A stretch of 64,000 nt of DNA from Pseudoalteromonas rubra (GCF_005887115.1 NZ_PNCJ01000030.1:40045-104044), one strand, 5' to 3'; shown: positions 27,434-35,991, counted from the first letter of the stretch. Notes: generated by a model not told the origin, from the sequence alone. Numbers and translations: made by a program.

Positions 27434-28944
27434 TCGCCGCCTCCTATCGCTATCAGGTCAATAATCAGGTCAGCATTGAAACCCAGCGCCATAGTACACA
27501 GGGCCAACGCCAGGCCGCTGGCAGGCATAGCCACTGGCACCTTCTGCCAGTTATCAGGGGCAATGTAATCAGACGCCTGCTCCGGTTTAATAAATGCCAG
27601 GTCCAGCACTCTGAATATCGCCAATGCTGCCAGCAGGCCGCCCATAAGAATGATCACGACCCACCACCACTGGTTAGTATCAATGGCAACATTGAGCAAT
27701 AACCATTTGGCGATAAAGCCTGCACTGGGTGGCAGACCGATTAAACTGCCTCCAGCTATCGCAAAAGTGAACAAGCTCAATGGCATATACTTTGCCATGC
27801 CCTGCAGCCTAGCAATGTCGTCATGGCCAAGCGAATGTATAATGTTGCCAGCAGCAATAAACATCGCAGCCTTGGCACAGGCGTGAGCGACAATAAAATA
27901 AGACACCGCGGCGAGCGCACTTTGATGCTGGGCAGCCAGTTGCGATCCTGAAGCCCCTTCGGTGCTCATCAAAAGTGGAAATAGCAAAAACAGATAACCA
28001 ATTTGCGCGACGGTCGAGTATGCCACCATCAGTTTTAGACGCTTTGTTCTGAGTGCCTGCACACACCCCCACAGAATAGCTATCCCTCCTAATATGCCCA
28101 ATAACATTAACGCTTCATTGGTAACGGCGGGTGCCAGGATCTCCATCCAAAATCGTACCAACAGATAAAACGACGCTTTGACAACCAAAGCGGACAAAAT
28201 AGCACTGACTGGTGCCGGTGCACTGCCATGAGCATGAGGTAACCAAAAGTGCAATGGAACCAGGGCGGTTTTTAGCACCAAACCCACAGTGATTAACGCC
28301 AATGCTGCCCAGCTTAATGGATTGGATTCAGCTGTGGCCGCAAGCTGTGCAAAGTCTAAAGTACCATAGACGTGATACAACAAAGCCACGGCAAGCAGAT
28401 AACAAAGAGACCCCAACAGACCCACTAATAAATAACGCAACGCTGCCGTCAGTCCCGCTTTATTGCCACTTAACGCGACCAGAGCAACCGCTGCTAATCC
28501 GATAATTTCGAGTGTCACATAGACATTGAAAATGTCAGCAGACAGGAATAACGCATTGATCCCCGCCACCAACAACCACCACAGAGGCCAAAAGCGCACA
28601 CGCGCAGGTGATGCAGCGAAATAGTAAGCAGAATAAATGGTCAATACAGTGACCAAAAAAACGGTCAATGACAGTAACAGAGCTGAAAACCCATCCAGGC
28701 TTAGCGCAATACCCAAAGGAGCCTTCCAGCCTGCAAGGGCATACCTGATTGGTGTCGCGAACTCAGTGCCTCCAGAAGGCAAATTGGCCAGAATAATCGC
28801 CATTACACACACCAGGCTCGATGCGCTTAGCAATCCAACCAGCACTTGCGCATGTTTGGTACTCAACAATACCGAGAAAATAGCCCCAATCAGGGGGATC
28901 GCAATCAGCAGGGGTAGTAAAGAAGCAACGTCGAATACTGGCAT
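27430..28944 (-). CDS. mnhD: Na+/H+ antiporter subunit D (MnhD/MrpD)
   Basis: The 504-residue membrane protein is of ordinary MrpD length, about 14 TM segments. It keeps the key proton-pathway residues: the glutamate in FNVYVTLEIIGLAAVALVAL and the lysine in GLVLKTALVPLHFWLPHAHG. It would be an antiporter-type subunit of the multi-protein Na+/H+ exchanger in the inner membrane. Its ATG overlaps the mnhC stop by one base (TAATG), and its stop overlaps the start of the double-antiporter gene (ATGA). Confidence 0.93.
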   Translation of the reverse strand: MPVFDVASLLPLLIAIPLIGAIFSVLLSTKHAQVLVGLLSASSLVCVMAIILANLPSGGTEFATPIRYALAGWKAPLGIALSLDGFSALLLSLTVFLVTVLTIYSAYYFAASPARVRFWPLWWLLVAGINALFLSADIFNVYVTLEIIGLAAVALVALSGNKAGLTAALRYLLVGLLGSLCYLLAVALLYHVYGTLDFAQLAATAESNPLSWAALALITVGLVLKTALVPLHFWLPHAHGSAPAPVSAILSALVVKASFYLLVRFWMEILAPAVTNEALMLLGILGGIAILWGCVQALRTKRLKLMVAYSTVAQIGYLFLLFPLLMSTEGASGSQLAAQHQSALAAVSYFIVAHACAKAAMFIAAGNIIHSLGHDDIARLQGMAKYMPLSLFTFAIAGGSLIGLPPSAGFIAKWLLLNVAIDTNQWWWVVIILMGGLLAALAIFRVLDLAFIKPEQASDYIAPDNWQKVPVAMPASGLALALCTMALGFNADLIIDLIAIGGGE

Positions 28945-29231
28945 TAAGCGTCTTCCTCAGGCTTTTCAAGTGCGTTGATCCGAACCACCAGAGACAACGC
29001 CATTGCCGTACCTGCGACCGCAACCACGATCCCTGTTAATACCATAGCGTGTGGCACAAAATCTGGTGTAGCGCCGGATGAGGCATTAGCTATAAACACC
29101 ATAAACACCCCCACACCACAAATATTGATGGCGAGTATCTTCTTAACGACGTGGGTAATTGCCAAGACACCAAACAGACCAATACCGAACAGTGCAATAC
29201 CAAATACACCATACAACAAAGCTTGCGTCAT
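28944..29231 (-). CDS. mnhC: Na+/H+ antiporter subunit C (MnhC, NuoK-like)
   Basis: The 95-residue protein has three TM segments with the NuoK/MrpC pattern (LYGVFGIALFGIGLFGVLA, KKILAINICGVGVFMVFIA, PHAMVLTGIVVAVAGTAMALSLVVRI). It forms part of the membrane core of the Mrp complex. ATGA overlap with the mnhB stop and TAATG overlap with mnhD place it firmly in the operon. Confidence 0.92.
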   Translation of the reverse strand: MTQALLYGVFGIALFGIGLFGVLAITHVVKKILAINICGVGVFMVFIANASSGATPDFVPHAMVLTGIVVAVAGTAMALSLVVRINALEKPEEDA

Positions 29232-29989
29232 AAGTGCTTCTCCTTATCACCAAGATTTGGCTGTGGGCCCAAAGGCTCAATCTGCAACGCACAGAATAGT
29301 AAAACCAAGACCGCCGCTATGGTTAACGTCGCCGCCACTTCTATTACCAGAATTAAAATCCCAGACATGGCTACCGGATAGGCCAACGCGATGCCACTGG
29401 ACAGGATGACTCCGGCACCGACCAATAAAAACATGGCTAAGCCAATCACTAACAACAGGCGCGCGGTTGGAGCATTGAAGTTAAAACTGTGATGACCGGC
29501 AAGTAGCAGCAAAATCCCCGCGCCTGCCAGCAATGCTCCCGCCTGAAACGCACCGCCTGGCAATGAAGCACCAGTCCAAAGTAAATATCCTGATGTAACG
29601 ACTATCGCCGGTAACAACCACCGAAGGAAGGCTTCAAGTACCAGACTCCGCTCTCGAGGTTTAGATACTGTAATAAATGGCTGCTGGGCGTCTTGTAAGC
29701 CAGAAGGCATCACCGCCAGGGCAACAATCAACAGCACCGCAACTTCCAGCAAAGTATCATAACTGCGAAAGTTAAGTAGCACGGCCGTAACCGGGTTCTC
29801 TACCCCACTTTGCTCGAGGTTAGAGGCAACCAGTGTCACTAGTGGTTGGTCTGTCGGCTGAAACTCGACCAGGGACATAGCCAGAAACAGACAGACTGTG
29901 GCAACCACTAAACCAACAATGAACAAGACGCTGCTGGGCAGACCTCCTTCTTGTTGTGCACTGTCACTTAACGTCATGTTATTAAACAT
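29228..29989 (-). CDS. mnhB: Na+/H+ antiporter subunit B with MbhE-like N-terminal part
   Basis: The 253-residue protein combines an N-terminal part (about 1-95, two TM segments, resembling MbhE or the C-terminal tail of MrpA) with a MnhB domain (about 110-245; LLPAIVVTSGYLLWTGASLPGGAFQAGALLAGAGILLLL). Canonical MrpB is about 140 residues, so the extra N-terminal portion supplies what is otherwise the end of MrpA. AGAGG precedes the ATG. It overlaps mnhC by ATGA, and follows the DUF4040 gene with a 33-base gap. Confidence 0.88.
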   Translation of the reverse strand: MFNNMTLSDSAQQEGGLPSSVLFIVGLVVATVCLFLAMSLVEFQPTDQPLVTLVASNLEQSGVENPVTAVLLNFRSYDTLLEVAVLLIVALAVMPSGLQDAQQPFITVSKPRERSLVLEAFLRWLLPAIVVTSGYLLWTGASLPGGAFQAGALLAGAGILLLLAGHHSFNFNAPTARLLLVIGLAMFLLVGAGVILSSGIALAYPVAMSGILILVIEVAATLTIAAVLVLLFCALQIEPLGPQPNLGDKEKHL

Positions 29990-30022
29990 AAGTTACCTCT
30001 TTTGTTATTATTTAACGCAGTT

Positions 30023-30265
30023 TTATTGGTTGAGCTGTCGACGTGTGGCGATGAGCAATGCGCCAGTCAAACCCGCTCCAATCGCCGCCTCTGCGATGGC
30101 AACATCCCACGCACCCAGCCTGACCCAGGCAAGCGTGACTAGCAGGCCCATGCTGATAAACAACAAAATCGCCTGAAACAGGTCTTTAGCAGTGAGACAC
30201 AATATTGCGGTTACTAAGGCCCCAATACCCAATAGCAGGTCGATAAATAATTCACCGCTTATCAT
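30023..30265 (-). CDS. MbhD-like/DUF4040 subunit of the antiporter
   Basis: The 80-residue protein has two to three TM segments (LLLGIGALVTAILCLTAKDLFQAILLFISMGLLVTLAWVRLG, then DVAIAEAAIGAGLTGALLIAT) and the DUF4040/MbhD pattern, equivalent to a piece of the C-terminal half of MrpA. AGGAGG lies 7-8 bases before its ATG, inside the end of mnhG, which it overlaps by 14 bases. A separate MbhD gene is a feature of membrane-bound hydrogenase-type antiporter modules. Confidence 0.87.
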   Translation of the reverse strand: MISGELFIDLLLGIGALVTAILCLTAKDLFQAILLFISMGLLVTLAWVRLGAWDVAIAEAAIGAGLTGALLIATRRQLNQ

Positions 30266-30596
30266 GTACTTCCTCCTGCTCCCCCAGCCTACCTTGGCAT
30301 TCTGACGGATGTTCTTCTTTCTCCAAATCTGAGTGACTGGCTAGTAAATAGCAAGAGACTGCACCAGCTAACATCACTGCGACCCAGATCAACAACAGCT
30401 GAATTGCATCTGCCACTTCTACAACCTGAGGTAACACCCCCAGTACGACAAACCCTAAGCCCAGATTGTCGGCCTTGGTCAGCGCATGCAGCCGGGATAA
30501 CTCATCTGGAAAACGCCACAGACCAACGCCCCCAGCAATGAAAAAGAACACACCGAGCGTCACCATAACTACACTGTACCAGTCAAAAAGCGTCAT
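30252..30596 (-). CDS. mnhG: Na+/H+ antiporter subunit G (MnhG)
   Basis: The 114-residue protein shows three TM segments and the MnhG signature GLWRFPDELSRLHALTKADNLGLGFVVLGVL. The hydrophilic C-terminal tail (HSDLEKEEHPSECQGRLGEQEE) is longer than usual and overlaps the ribosome-binding site of the next gene. ATGA overlap with mnhF. Confidence 0.92.
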   Translation of the reverse strand: MTLFDWYSVVMVTLGVFFFIAGGVGLWRFPDELSRLHALTKADNLGLGFVVLGVLPQVVEVADAIQLLLIWVAVMLAGAVSCYLLASHSDLEKEEHPSECQGRLGEQEEVHDKR

Positions 30597-30850
30597 GATT
30601 TAGTGTCTCCCATTTTGACTAAAATGACCGTTGCGGTCGGAGCCAGCAGGGCCAATACCAGCGCTACGTTGAATAAAGCACTTTGCTGATACACGACTGC
30701 TAGCAGCGCCAAAATCGCAACGCCTATAGTGCCAAACAATTGCAGAGACAGTATCCGATTGAGCTTTGACGGGCCTAGCCAGAGCCGCCACAGCCCGCCA
30801 AGGAGAACCAGCGTTAAAATTGTAATAACCAGGTTTAAATACTCACTCAT
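30593..30850 (-). CDS. mnhF: Na+/H+ antiporter subunit F (MnhF)
   Basis: The 85-residue protein has three TM segments with the MnhF pattern (RLWLGPSKLNRILSLQLFGTIGVAILAL, then NVALVLALLAPTATVILVK). It is a small membrane subunit of the Mrp complex. It overlaps mnhE and mnhG by ATGA at each end. Confidence 0.9.
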   Translation of the reverse strand: MSEYLNLVITILTLVLLGGLWRLWLGPSKLNRILSLQLFGTIGVAILALLAVVYQQSALFNVALVLALLAPTATVILVKMGDTKS

Positions 30851-31407
30851 AGTTGCTCCTTCAAAACCGGCACTACTTGCTTATCTATTTCTAAATCAAA
30901 CAAATAGGCGATCTTTTGTTCACAGTCAATCACATCCCGATAATTGCTTTCATTTACTTCCAGCATGTGTACCAACAAGGAATCACCATTCAGTTGGGCA
31001 CTCAACGTGCCTGGTAACAAGCTGATCAGGTGAATAAACCACAGCTGTGTATGGCCCGAAGGCAAACGTAGCGGATAGGAAACCGTCCCAGGGCGCATTT
31101 CAATGCGGTGAGCAAAAGCCAGCCGCGCTGTTTGTATCCCCCCTTTCAACGAGTTAAGCAAAAAATACGGCAGCAGGCGCAACAGACGACCATAATGCAG
31201 TTGCCCTGTTACAGAATGAACAGGCTCAGCTGCCGCGTTATGAAAAAGACGCATGCTCATCCAGACCGACACAGGCACAACGAAGATACCTATTGCCCAG
31301 GAGGACCAAACCCCTTTTGTGAGCAGCAGCCATAAAGCGCTGAATATCACAGCCCGGTTAACCAAGGTCCGTTTGTCTGAATTGTGAGAATGCGTCTTTT
31401 TATTCAT
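30847..31407 (-). CDS. mnhE: Na+/H+ antiporter subunit E (MnhE)
   Basis: The 186-residue protein has an N-terminal basic tail, two TM segments near residues 17-50, and a cytoplasmic MnhE domain (LLRLLPYFLLNSLKGGIQTARLAF...PGTVSYPLRLPS...LPGTLSAQLNGDSLLVHMLEV). It is a structural subunit of the Mrp complex. Its ATG overlaps the stop of the upstream P-type ATPase gene by ATGA, which ties the ATPase to this operon. Confidence 0.92.
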   Translation of the reverse strand: MNKKTHSHNSDKRTLVNRAVIFSALWLLLTKGVWSSWAIGIFVVPVSVWMSMRLFHNAAAEPVHSVTGQLHYGRLLRLLPYFLLNSLKGGIQTARLAFAHRIEMRPGTVSYPLRLPSGHTQLWFIHLISLLPGTLSAQLNGDSLLVHMLEVNESNYRDVIDCEQKIAYLFDLEIDKQVVPVLKEQL

Positions 31408-34166
31408 ACTGATTCACTCACTCTGTTGGTATTTGAATCTGAGGTTGGCTGTGGTTCTTTGTTGCGACTGCGCAGGTGCTTTTCAGCTCCGACAATCAGG
31501 GAGATCAACCAACCACAGGCGATAACTCGTAACCAGGCCTCAAGTGAGATAGGCGCACTCTGGAACCAGTCGTTCATCAAGGGCAGGTAAGTAAACAGCA
31601 ACTGTAATGCCATCATCAGTGCGATGCCTATCCAGATCCAGCGGTTTGAAAACAAGCCAACCGAAAATACCGACCGATCCAACGAGCGACAGTTGAACAG
31701 GTAAAATGCTTCACCGACCACGAACATAGCGACTGCGACGGTTCTGGCTTGCGCTTCAGTCGCGCCCCACATTAATTCAAGCTCGTATAAGCCGAAGGCC
31801 GTGATACACAATAAAGAGGACACCAACAAAATTCGCCACATTAAGATCCTGTCAATGATAGGTGTATCTGGGTCGTAGGGTGGACGTTCCATAATGCCCT
31901 TTTCTCTGGGCTCAAACGCCAGCATCAAACCGAGTAAAATGGCAGTGGTCATGTTGACCCATAGAATATGTACCGGCAATAGAGGCAATGACACGCCAAG
32001 TAACACCGCAAGCAAAATCACCAGGCCTTCACCACCGTTGGTTGGTAAGGTCCAGACAATAAACTTCTTCAGATTGTCAAAGACACCCCGACCTTCCTCA
32101 ACAGCAGCCCGCACAGTGGCAAAGTTATCATCGGTCAGCATCATATCCGACGCATCTCTGGCCACTTCAGTGCCATTGAGTGCCATTGCAACACCAATGT
32201 CGGCCCGTCTGAGCGCGGGCGCATCATTCACACCATCCCCCGTCATGGCCACAACATGGCCTTCAGCCTGTAACGATTTCACCAGTTGAAGTTTATTTTC
32301 AGGGCTGACCCGTGCAAACACATCATTATTACTGGCAATATCTCTGAACTCATGCTCCGATAGGTCACCGAGCTGATAGCCCGTAACGGTTTTTCCTGCG
32401 CTTTGTGGTTGAATAATCCCGAGCTGCTTGGCAATACTGGTGGCAGTCAGCGCATGATCTCCGGTGATCATCTTGACCCGGATCCCGGCTCTGTGACAGG
32501 CAGCAACAGCTTCAATGGCCTCAGGGCGAGGCGGATCTATCATTGCCTGTAGCCCCAGAAATACCAACTCCTGAGCAACATCGTCATGACTCAGGCTCGT
32601 TTGCTCCAGACTTGTCGCTTTGCTGGCAAAAGCCAGTACGCGCAAGCCTTTAGCAGCCAAGCGTTCGGCTTGTTGCTCTACCACCCCCTGTTCAAGAGGA
32701 ATTGAGGCGCCCTGCTCATTAAGCATAAACCGACATTTAGGCAGAATACTCTCGATAGATCCCTTCATATGGATTATACGCGTGTCGTCGACGTCATCCA
32801 GGGTGGCCATATACTGGTATTCTGATTGAAACGGTATGCAATCAACTCGTTTGGCATTCAGGCTTTCTGAGGCCATATTGGCTTTACGTGCAGACACCAG
32901 TAATGCTGCCTCGGTCGGATCACCACTGATACGCCACTGTGCATTTCCGGTATCCGGTGCCAAGAGTTGCGCATCATTGCACAGCGCACCAGCTCTGAGT
33001 GTTGCATAAAGACCAGGCTGGGTATTGGCCTCAACTGTGGCTGACTGTAACTCAGACTGCGGCATGTGAGTTTGGATCTCACCTGCGGGATCATACCCAT
33101 TGCCAGATACTGCATAGAGCTGCCCGCCACTGTAGATCTGCTCTACGGTCATCTCGTTTTTGGTCAAAGTACCTGTCTTGTCGGAGCAGATAATGGTAGT
33201 ACTGCCCAGCGTTTCAACCGCGGGTAGATTACGAATAACGGCTTTACGTTTAGCCATACGGGAAACGCCAATGGCCAGCATAATCGTGACTGCTGCAGGC
33301 AATCCTTCCGGAATAGCCCCCACAGCCAAAGCAACCGCCGCCATAAAGGAATCAAGCAGTGGTTGTCCGTGCAAATACCCTATCAGCAAAGTAATCGCTG
33401 CAAGACCGACAATCGCATATAACAAGACATGACTAAATTGCTTGATGCGTTTGGTCAACGGTGTGTCCAGCGTTGGCGTCGTCGCGATCAGCTCGGAGAT
33501 TTTACCTATTTCGGTGTTATCACCAGTTTCAGTTACTACCCCAACGCCGGTACCATAAACCACCAGCGTCGATGAAAACGCCATATTCTGGCGGTCTCCC
33601 AGCAACGCTTCTTTGGCAAGCACCTCGAGGTTTTTCTCAACAGGCACGGATTCTCCGGTCAGTGCCGACTCATCCACCTGTAAATCTCTGACCTTCACCA
33701 GGCGCATATCCGCGGTTACTTTATCACCGGCCTGCAGCAGTACAATGTCGCCAGGCACCAGCTGTTGAGCAGCAATGGTCGTTTTTACCCCGTCACGGAT
33801 CACGTTTGCGGTTGATTTGATACTGCCAGACAAGGCATTGATGGCATTGATTGCTTTGGACTCTTGCACAAAGCCAATGATGGCGTTAAGTAGCACCACC
33901 GCAAAAATGACGATGGCGTCGACCCACTCCTGAAGTGCCAGCGTCACCACCACGGCCGAAAGCAAGATGTAAACCAATGGCTGATGGAATTGCAGGGCAA
34001 ACCGTTTGATCGGTCCGTCTCCATCGTGTTTAGTAATGGCATTTGGCCCAAACTCTGCCTGCTGCCTGTCGACCTGTTGCGAAGATAACCCTCGCTCCGG
34101 GTCGGCCTCGAACTGCTTGAGTACTTCTTCTGAGTGTTGACTGTGCCAGTCTTTCAGATCTTGCAT
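31404..34166 (-). CDS. P2-type cation-transporting ATPase
   Basis: The 920-residue protein has the full P-type ATPase plan: a cation-ATPase N-terminal domain, the TGES motif (LTGESVPVEKN), the phosphorylated aspartate D329 in DKTGTLT, and the hinge MTGDGVNDAPALRRADIG. The TM4 PEGLP motif (E287) and the TM5 N710/E713 match the Ca2+-ATPase site. In TM6 the stretch VNMTTAILLG keeps N738 and T741 but has A742 where SERCA has Asp800. Transport of Na+, K+, H+ or Ca2+ cannot be settled from this. GAGG precedes the ATG. It is the first gene of the antiporter operon and follows nhaR after 146 bases. Confidence 0.92.
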   Translation of the reverse strand: MQDLKDWHSQHSEEVLKQFEADPERGLSSQQVDRQQAEFGPNAITKHDGDGPIKRFALQFHQPLVYILLSAVVVTLALQEWVDAIVIFAVVLLNAIIGFVQESKAINAINALSGSIKSTANVIRDGVKTTIAAQQLVPGDIVLLQAGDKVTADMRLVKVRDLQVDESALTGESVPVEKNLEVLAKEALLGDRQNMAFSSTLVVYGTGVGVVTETGDNTEIGKISELIATTPTLDTPLTKRIKQFSHVLLYAIVGLAAITLLIGYLHGQPLLDSFMAAVALAVGAIPEGLPAAVTIMLAIGVSRMAKRKAVIRNLPAVETLGSTTIICSDKTGTLTKNEMTVEQIYSGGQLYAVSGNGYDPAGEIQTHMPQSELQSATVEANTQPGLYATLRAGALCNDAQLLAPDTGNAQWRISGDPTEAALLVSARKANMASESLNAKRVDCIPFQSEYQYMATLDDVDDTRIIHMKGSIESILPKCRFMLNEQGASIPLEQGVVEQQAERLAAKGLRVLAFASKATSLEQTSLSHDDVAQELVFLGLQAMIDPPRPEAIEAVAACHRAGIRVKMITGDHALTATSIAKQLGIIQPQSAGKTVTGYQLGDLSEHEFRDIASNNDVFARVSPENKLQLVKSLQAEGHVVAMTGDGVNDAPALRRADIGVAMALNGTEVARDASDMMLTDDNFATVRAAVEEGRGVFDNLKKFIVWTLPTNGGEGLVILLAVLLGVSLPLLPVHILWVNMTTAILLGLMLAFEPREKGIMERPPYDPDTPIIDRILMWRILLVSSLLCITAFGLYELELMWGATEAQARTVAVAMFVVGEAFYLFNCRSLDRSVFSVGLFSNRWIWIGIALMMALQLLFTYLPLMNDWFQSAPISLEAWLRVIACGWLISLIVGAEKHLRSRNKEPQPTSDSNTNRVSESV

Positions 34167-34250
34167 AAAACACCTCGGGAGCTAGTTGTATTAACTTCAT
34201 ACTAGGGTGCAGCAATGCTATGTAAAACTCGAATTATTAAATTTAAAGCG

Positions 34251-34273
34251 TCGAAAAATACGAACTGTAATTT
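34251..34273. promoter_or_regulatory. NhaR operator candidate upstream of the ATPase-antiporter operon
   Basis: TCGAA-AAATA-CGAACTGTA lies 85-107 bases upstream of the ATPase start. A near copy (19 of 23 positions, same orientation) lies upstream of nhaR at 35242-35264. A third TCGAA lies at 34229-34233, about two turns away. The pairing suggests a site for the LysR-type NhaR protein. Confidence 0.6.
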
Positions 34274-34312
34274 TGGCACAAGCTTGATCTTTTGCCACTT
34301 TGATCACGTAAG

Positions 34313-35215
34313 TTATATGAATAAAGACGATTTGGCTGCATTGAATATCGCAGCGATAGCCGGGTGCCGGATTTTTCGCTCTGCTGAAATCGCATAAAAC
34401 TTTTGTTTTATGTTTGGCAGCTCACCCACCGGGCGAACATGGAACGCATCACACACATTTTGAGCAATGGTGCTGGGCATAAAAAACAGCCCCAAACCAG
34501 ACTGACCAAACGATTTCATTAACGCACTGTCGTCAAACTGCGCCACAATATTGGGGTGAATATTTTGATCGCTTAGCCAAAAATCAAACTCTTTACGGAT
34601 CTCATGTTGCTGTGTCGGCAGTAATAAAGGTGCATTATTAAGCGACATAGGAAAATTCTTGGCGTATTGCCTGGCAAGTGCAGGGGCCGCTAAAAAGGTA
34701 ATACTGCTTTCTCCCAGCAAATGGTTATACGCCTTAACACTGAACGCCCCTGTAACAGGCACATCACTCAACACTAAGTCAACTTTATGAACCGCCAAGT
34801 CAGCAAGCATACTGTCTACAGGCCCTTCCAGGCTGGTTAGGCGAATATCCTGTTCGATATGCATAGCAGGCTCAATAATCTTATGGACTATGGTTTTGGG
34901 CAGTACGCTGGAGGCGCCGACAATAAACTCTGCCGGGCCCACAGCACTGTTGCCTTTTAAAACATCACTCAACTCATTACCCAACTCGAAGATTTCATCA
35001 GCATAACGTAATACGACCCTGCCGGTGTCGGTTAGTCGCAGCCCCCGCCCCTCTTTTTGCAAAAGCTCGTTACCAACTCGTTCTTCGAGCAACGACAGCT
35101 GACCGCTGATGGTTTGCGGGGTAATATTCAGTTTAGCACTGGCCTTGGCAATACTGCCTTCATGCGCAACAGCCCAGAAGTACTTTAAGTGTTTGTAGTT
35201 AATGACATCCTGCAT
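34313..35215 (-). CDS. nhaR: LysR-family transcriptional activator NhaR
   Basis: The 300-residue product is of NhaR length and pattern: INYKHLKYFWAVAHEGSIAKASAKLNITPQTISGQLSLLEE at the N terminus (winged HTH, closely like INYNHLYYFWHVYKEGSVVGAAE in the E. coli protein), GRGLRLTDTGRVVLRYADEIF, and FDDSALMKSFG in the effector domain. NhaR senses Na+ and activates antiporter genes. AGGAAG precedes the ATG. It lies just upstream of the ATPase-Mrp operon on the same strand, and divergent from the HPF-like gene. Confidence 0.93.
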   Translation of the reverse strand: MQDVINYKHLKYFWAVAHEGSIAKASAKLNITPQTISGQLSLLEERVGNELLQKEGRGLRLTDTGRVVLRYADEIFELGNELSDVLKGNSAVGPAEFIVGASSVLPKTIVHKIIEPAMHIEQDIRLTSLEGPVDSMLADLAVHKVDLVLSDVPVTGAFSVKAYNHLLGESSITFLAAPALARQYAKNFPMSLNNAPLLLPTQQHEIRKEFDFWLSDQNIHPNIVAQFDDSALMKSFGQSGLGLFFMPSTIAQNVCDAFHVRPVGELPNIKQKFYAISAERKIRHPAIAAIFNAAKSSLFI

Positions 35216-35241
35216 AGTGCTTCCTCACAATAAACAACACT

Positions 35242-35264
35242 TCGAATAATCCGAACTGTAGTAT
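35242..35264. promoter_or_regulatory. NhaR operator candidate upstream of nhaR and the HPF-like gene
   Basis: TCGAA-TAATC-CGAACTGTA lies 27-49 bases upstream of the nhaR ATG, in the divergent gap with the HPF-like gene. It matches the site at 34251-34273. Its position suggests autoregulation of nhaR. Confidence 0.6.
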
Positions 35265-35385
35265 ATAGAACAAACGATTTCACTTAATTCTTTTCGATTG
35301 ATACGCTTGATAAGGTAGCACGATCACATTACAGGCGACGTTTAAGCAGATAAACGAACTTTAAATCAATCAATGAGAGTAAATT

Positions 35386-35691
35386 ATGTGGGTAGATGTG
35401 TTTTCATCCCATAGTGACGCGACAGAAGCCGAAAACAATCATATAGATGCACAAATCAGGCTTATGCTTGGCCGCTATGCAGGGCAAATTGACAAAGTCG
35501 AAGTTTATCTTTTGACGGATGAAAACCAGTTAGACGACATTCAACAAGTTCACTGTACGATTCGAGTCGGGCTGAGGGGCTATCAGCAGGTTGAAGTGAA
35601 TGAAGTGGCAGATAAAGCATCCGATGCAATTAATGCCTGCGCTCACCGGGCTAAACGTTACGTAAAACGCGCACTGAGACTATCGGGTTAG
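35386..35691 (+). CDS. HPF/RaiA-family ribosome-associated protein
   Basis: The 101-residue product resembles the hibernation-promoting factor family: an alternating beta-strand/helix pattern with IDAQIRLMLGRYAGQIDKVEVYL, a strand VHCTIRVGLRGYQQVEVNEVADKASDAINACAHRAKRYVKRAL that ends in a basic helix. Members bind the ribosome A/P-site region and inhibit translation during stress. No long C-terminal dimerisation domain is present, as in short HPF. The match is weaker than for a true HPF and no rpoN-type neighbours are present, so it is a paralogue. GAGAG precedes the ATG. Confidence 0.7.
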   Translation: MWVDVFSSHSDATEAENNHIDAQIRLMLGRYAGQIDKVEVYLLTDENQLDDIQQVHCTIRVGLRGYQQVEVNEVADKASDAINACAHRAKRYVKRALRLSG

Positions 35692-35718
35692 AAACTATCG
35701 CAAAATGAAGTAAATAAA

Positions 35719-35747
35719 AAGGCCGCAAGTCTGAGACTTGCGGCCTT
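35719..35747 (-). terminator. terminator of the tRNA-Ser transcript (possibly bidirectional)
   Basis: AAGGCCGCAAGTC and GACTTGCGGCCTT form a perfect 13-bp stem with a 3-base loop. On the minus strand it ends in CCTTTTTA, 4 bases after the tRNA CCA end. On the plus strand it may also serve the HPF-like gene. Confidence 0.9.
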
Positions 35748-35751
35748 AATA

Positions 35752-35842
35752 TGGCGGAGAGATAGGGATTTGAACCCTAGATACGCTATTAACGTATGCC
35801 GGTTTTCAAGACCGGTGCTTTCAACCACTCAGCCATCTCTCC
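35752..35842 (-). tRNA. tRNA-Ser(UGA), copy 2
   Basis: The minus strand reads GGAGAGATGGCTGAGTGG... with acceptor stem GGAGAGA/TCTCTCC, a G discriminator and encoded CCA. The anticodon loop CTTGAAA gives anticodon TGA. A long variable arm (built around TACGTTAATAGCGTA) marks the class II fold of tRNA-Ser. It differs from the neighbouring copy by one base in the D region (GAGTGG versus GAGCGG). Confidence 0.97.
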
Positions 35843-35900
35843 AAAACAGATTGTATAAATCCGCCAGTGAACCTCACTTGGCAAATTTTCGTAAAATTAG

Positions 35901-35991
35901 TGGCGGAGAGATAGGGATTTGAACCCTAGATACGCTATTAACGTATGCCGGTTTTCAAGACCGGTGCTTTCAACCGCTCAGCCATCTCTCC
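35901..35991 (-). tRNA. tRNA-Ser(UGA), copy 1
   Basis: A 91-base class II tRNA with encoded CCA, anticodon TGA, long variable arm and intact stems. It is the promoter-proximal member of a tandem pair separated by a 58-base spacer. Location beside yccA matches the serT neighbourhood in E. coli. Confidence 0.97.
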
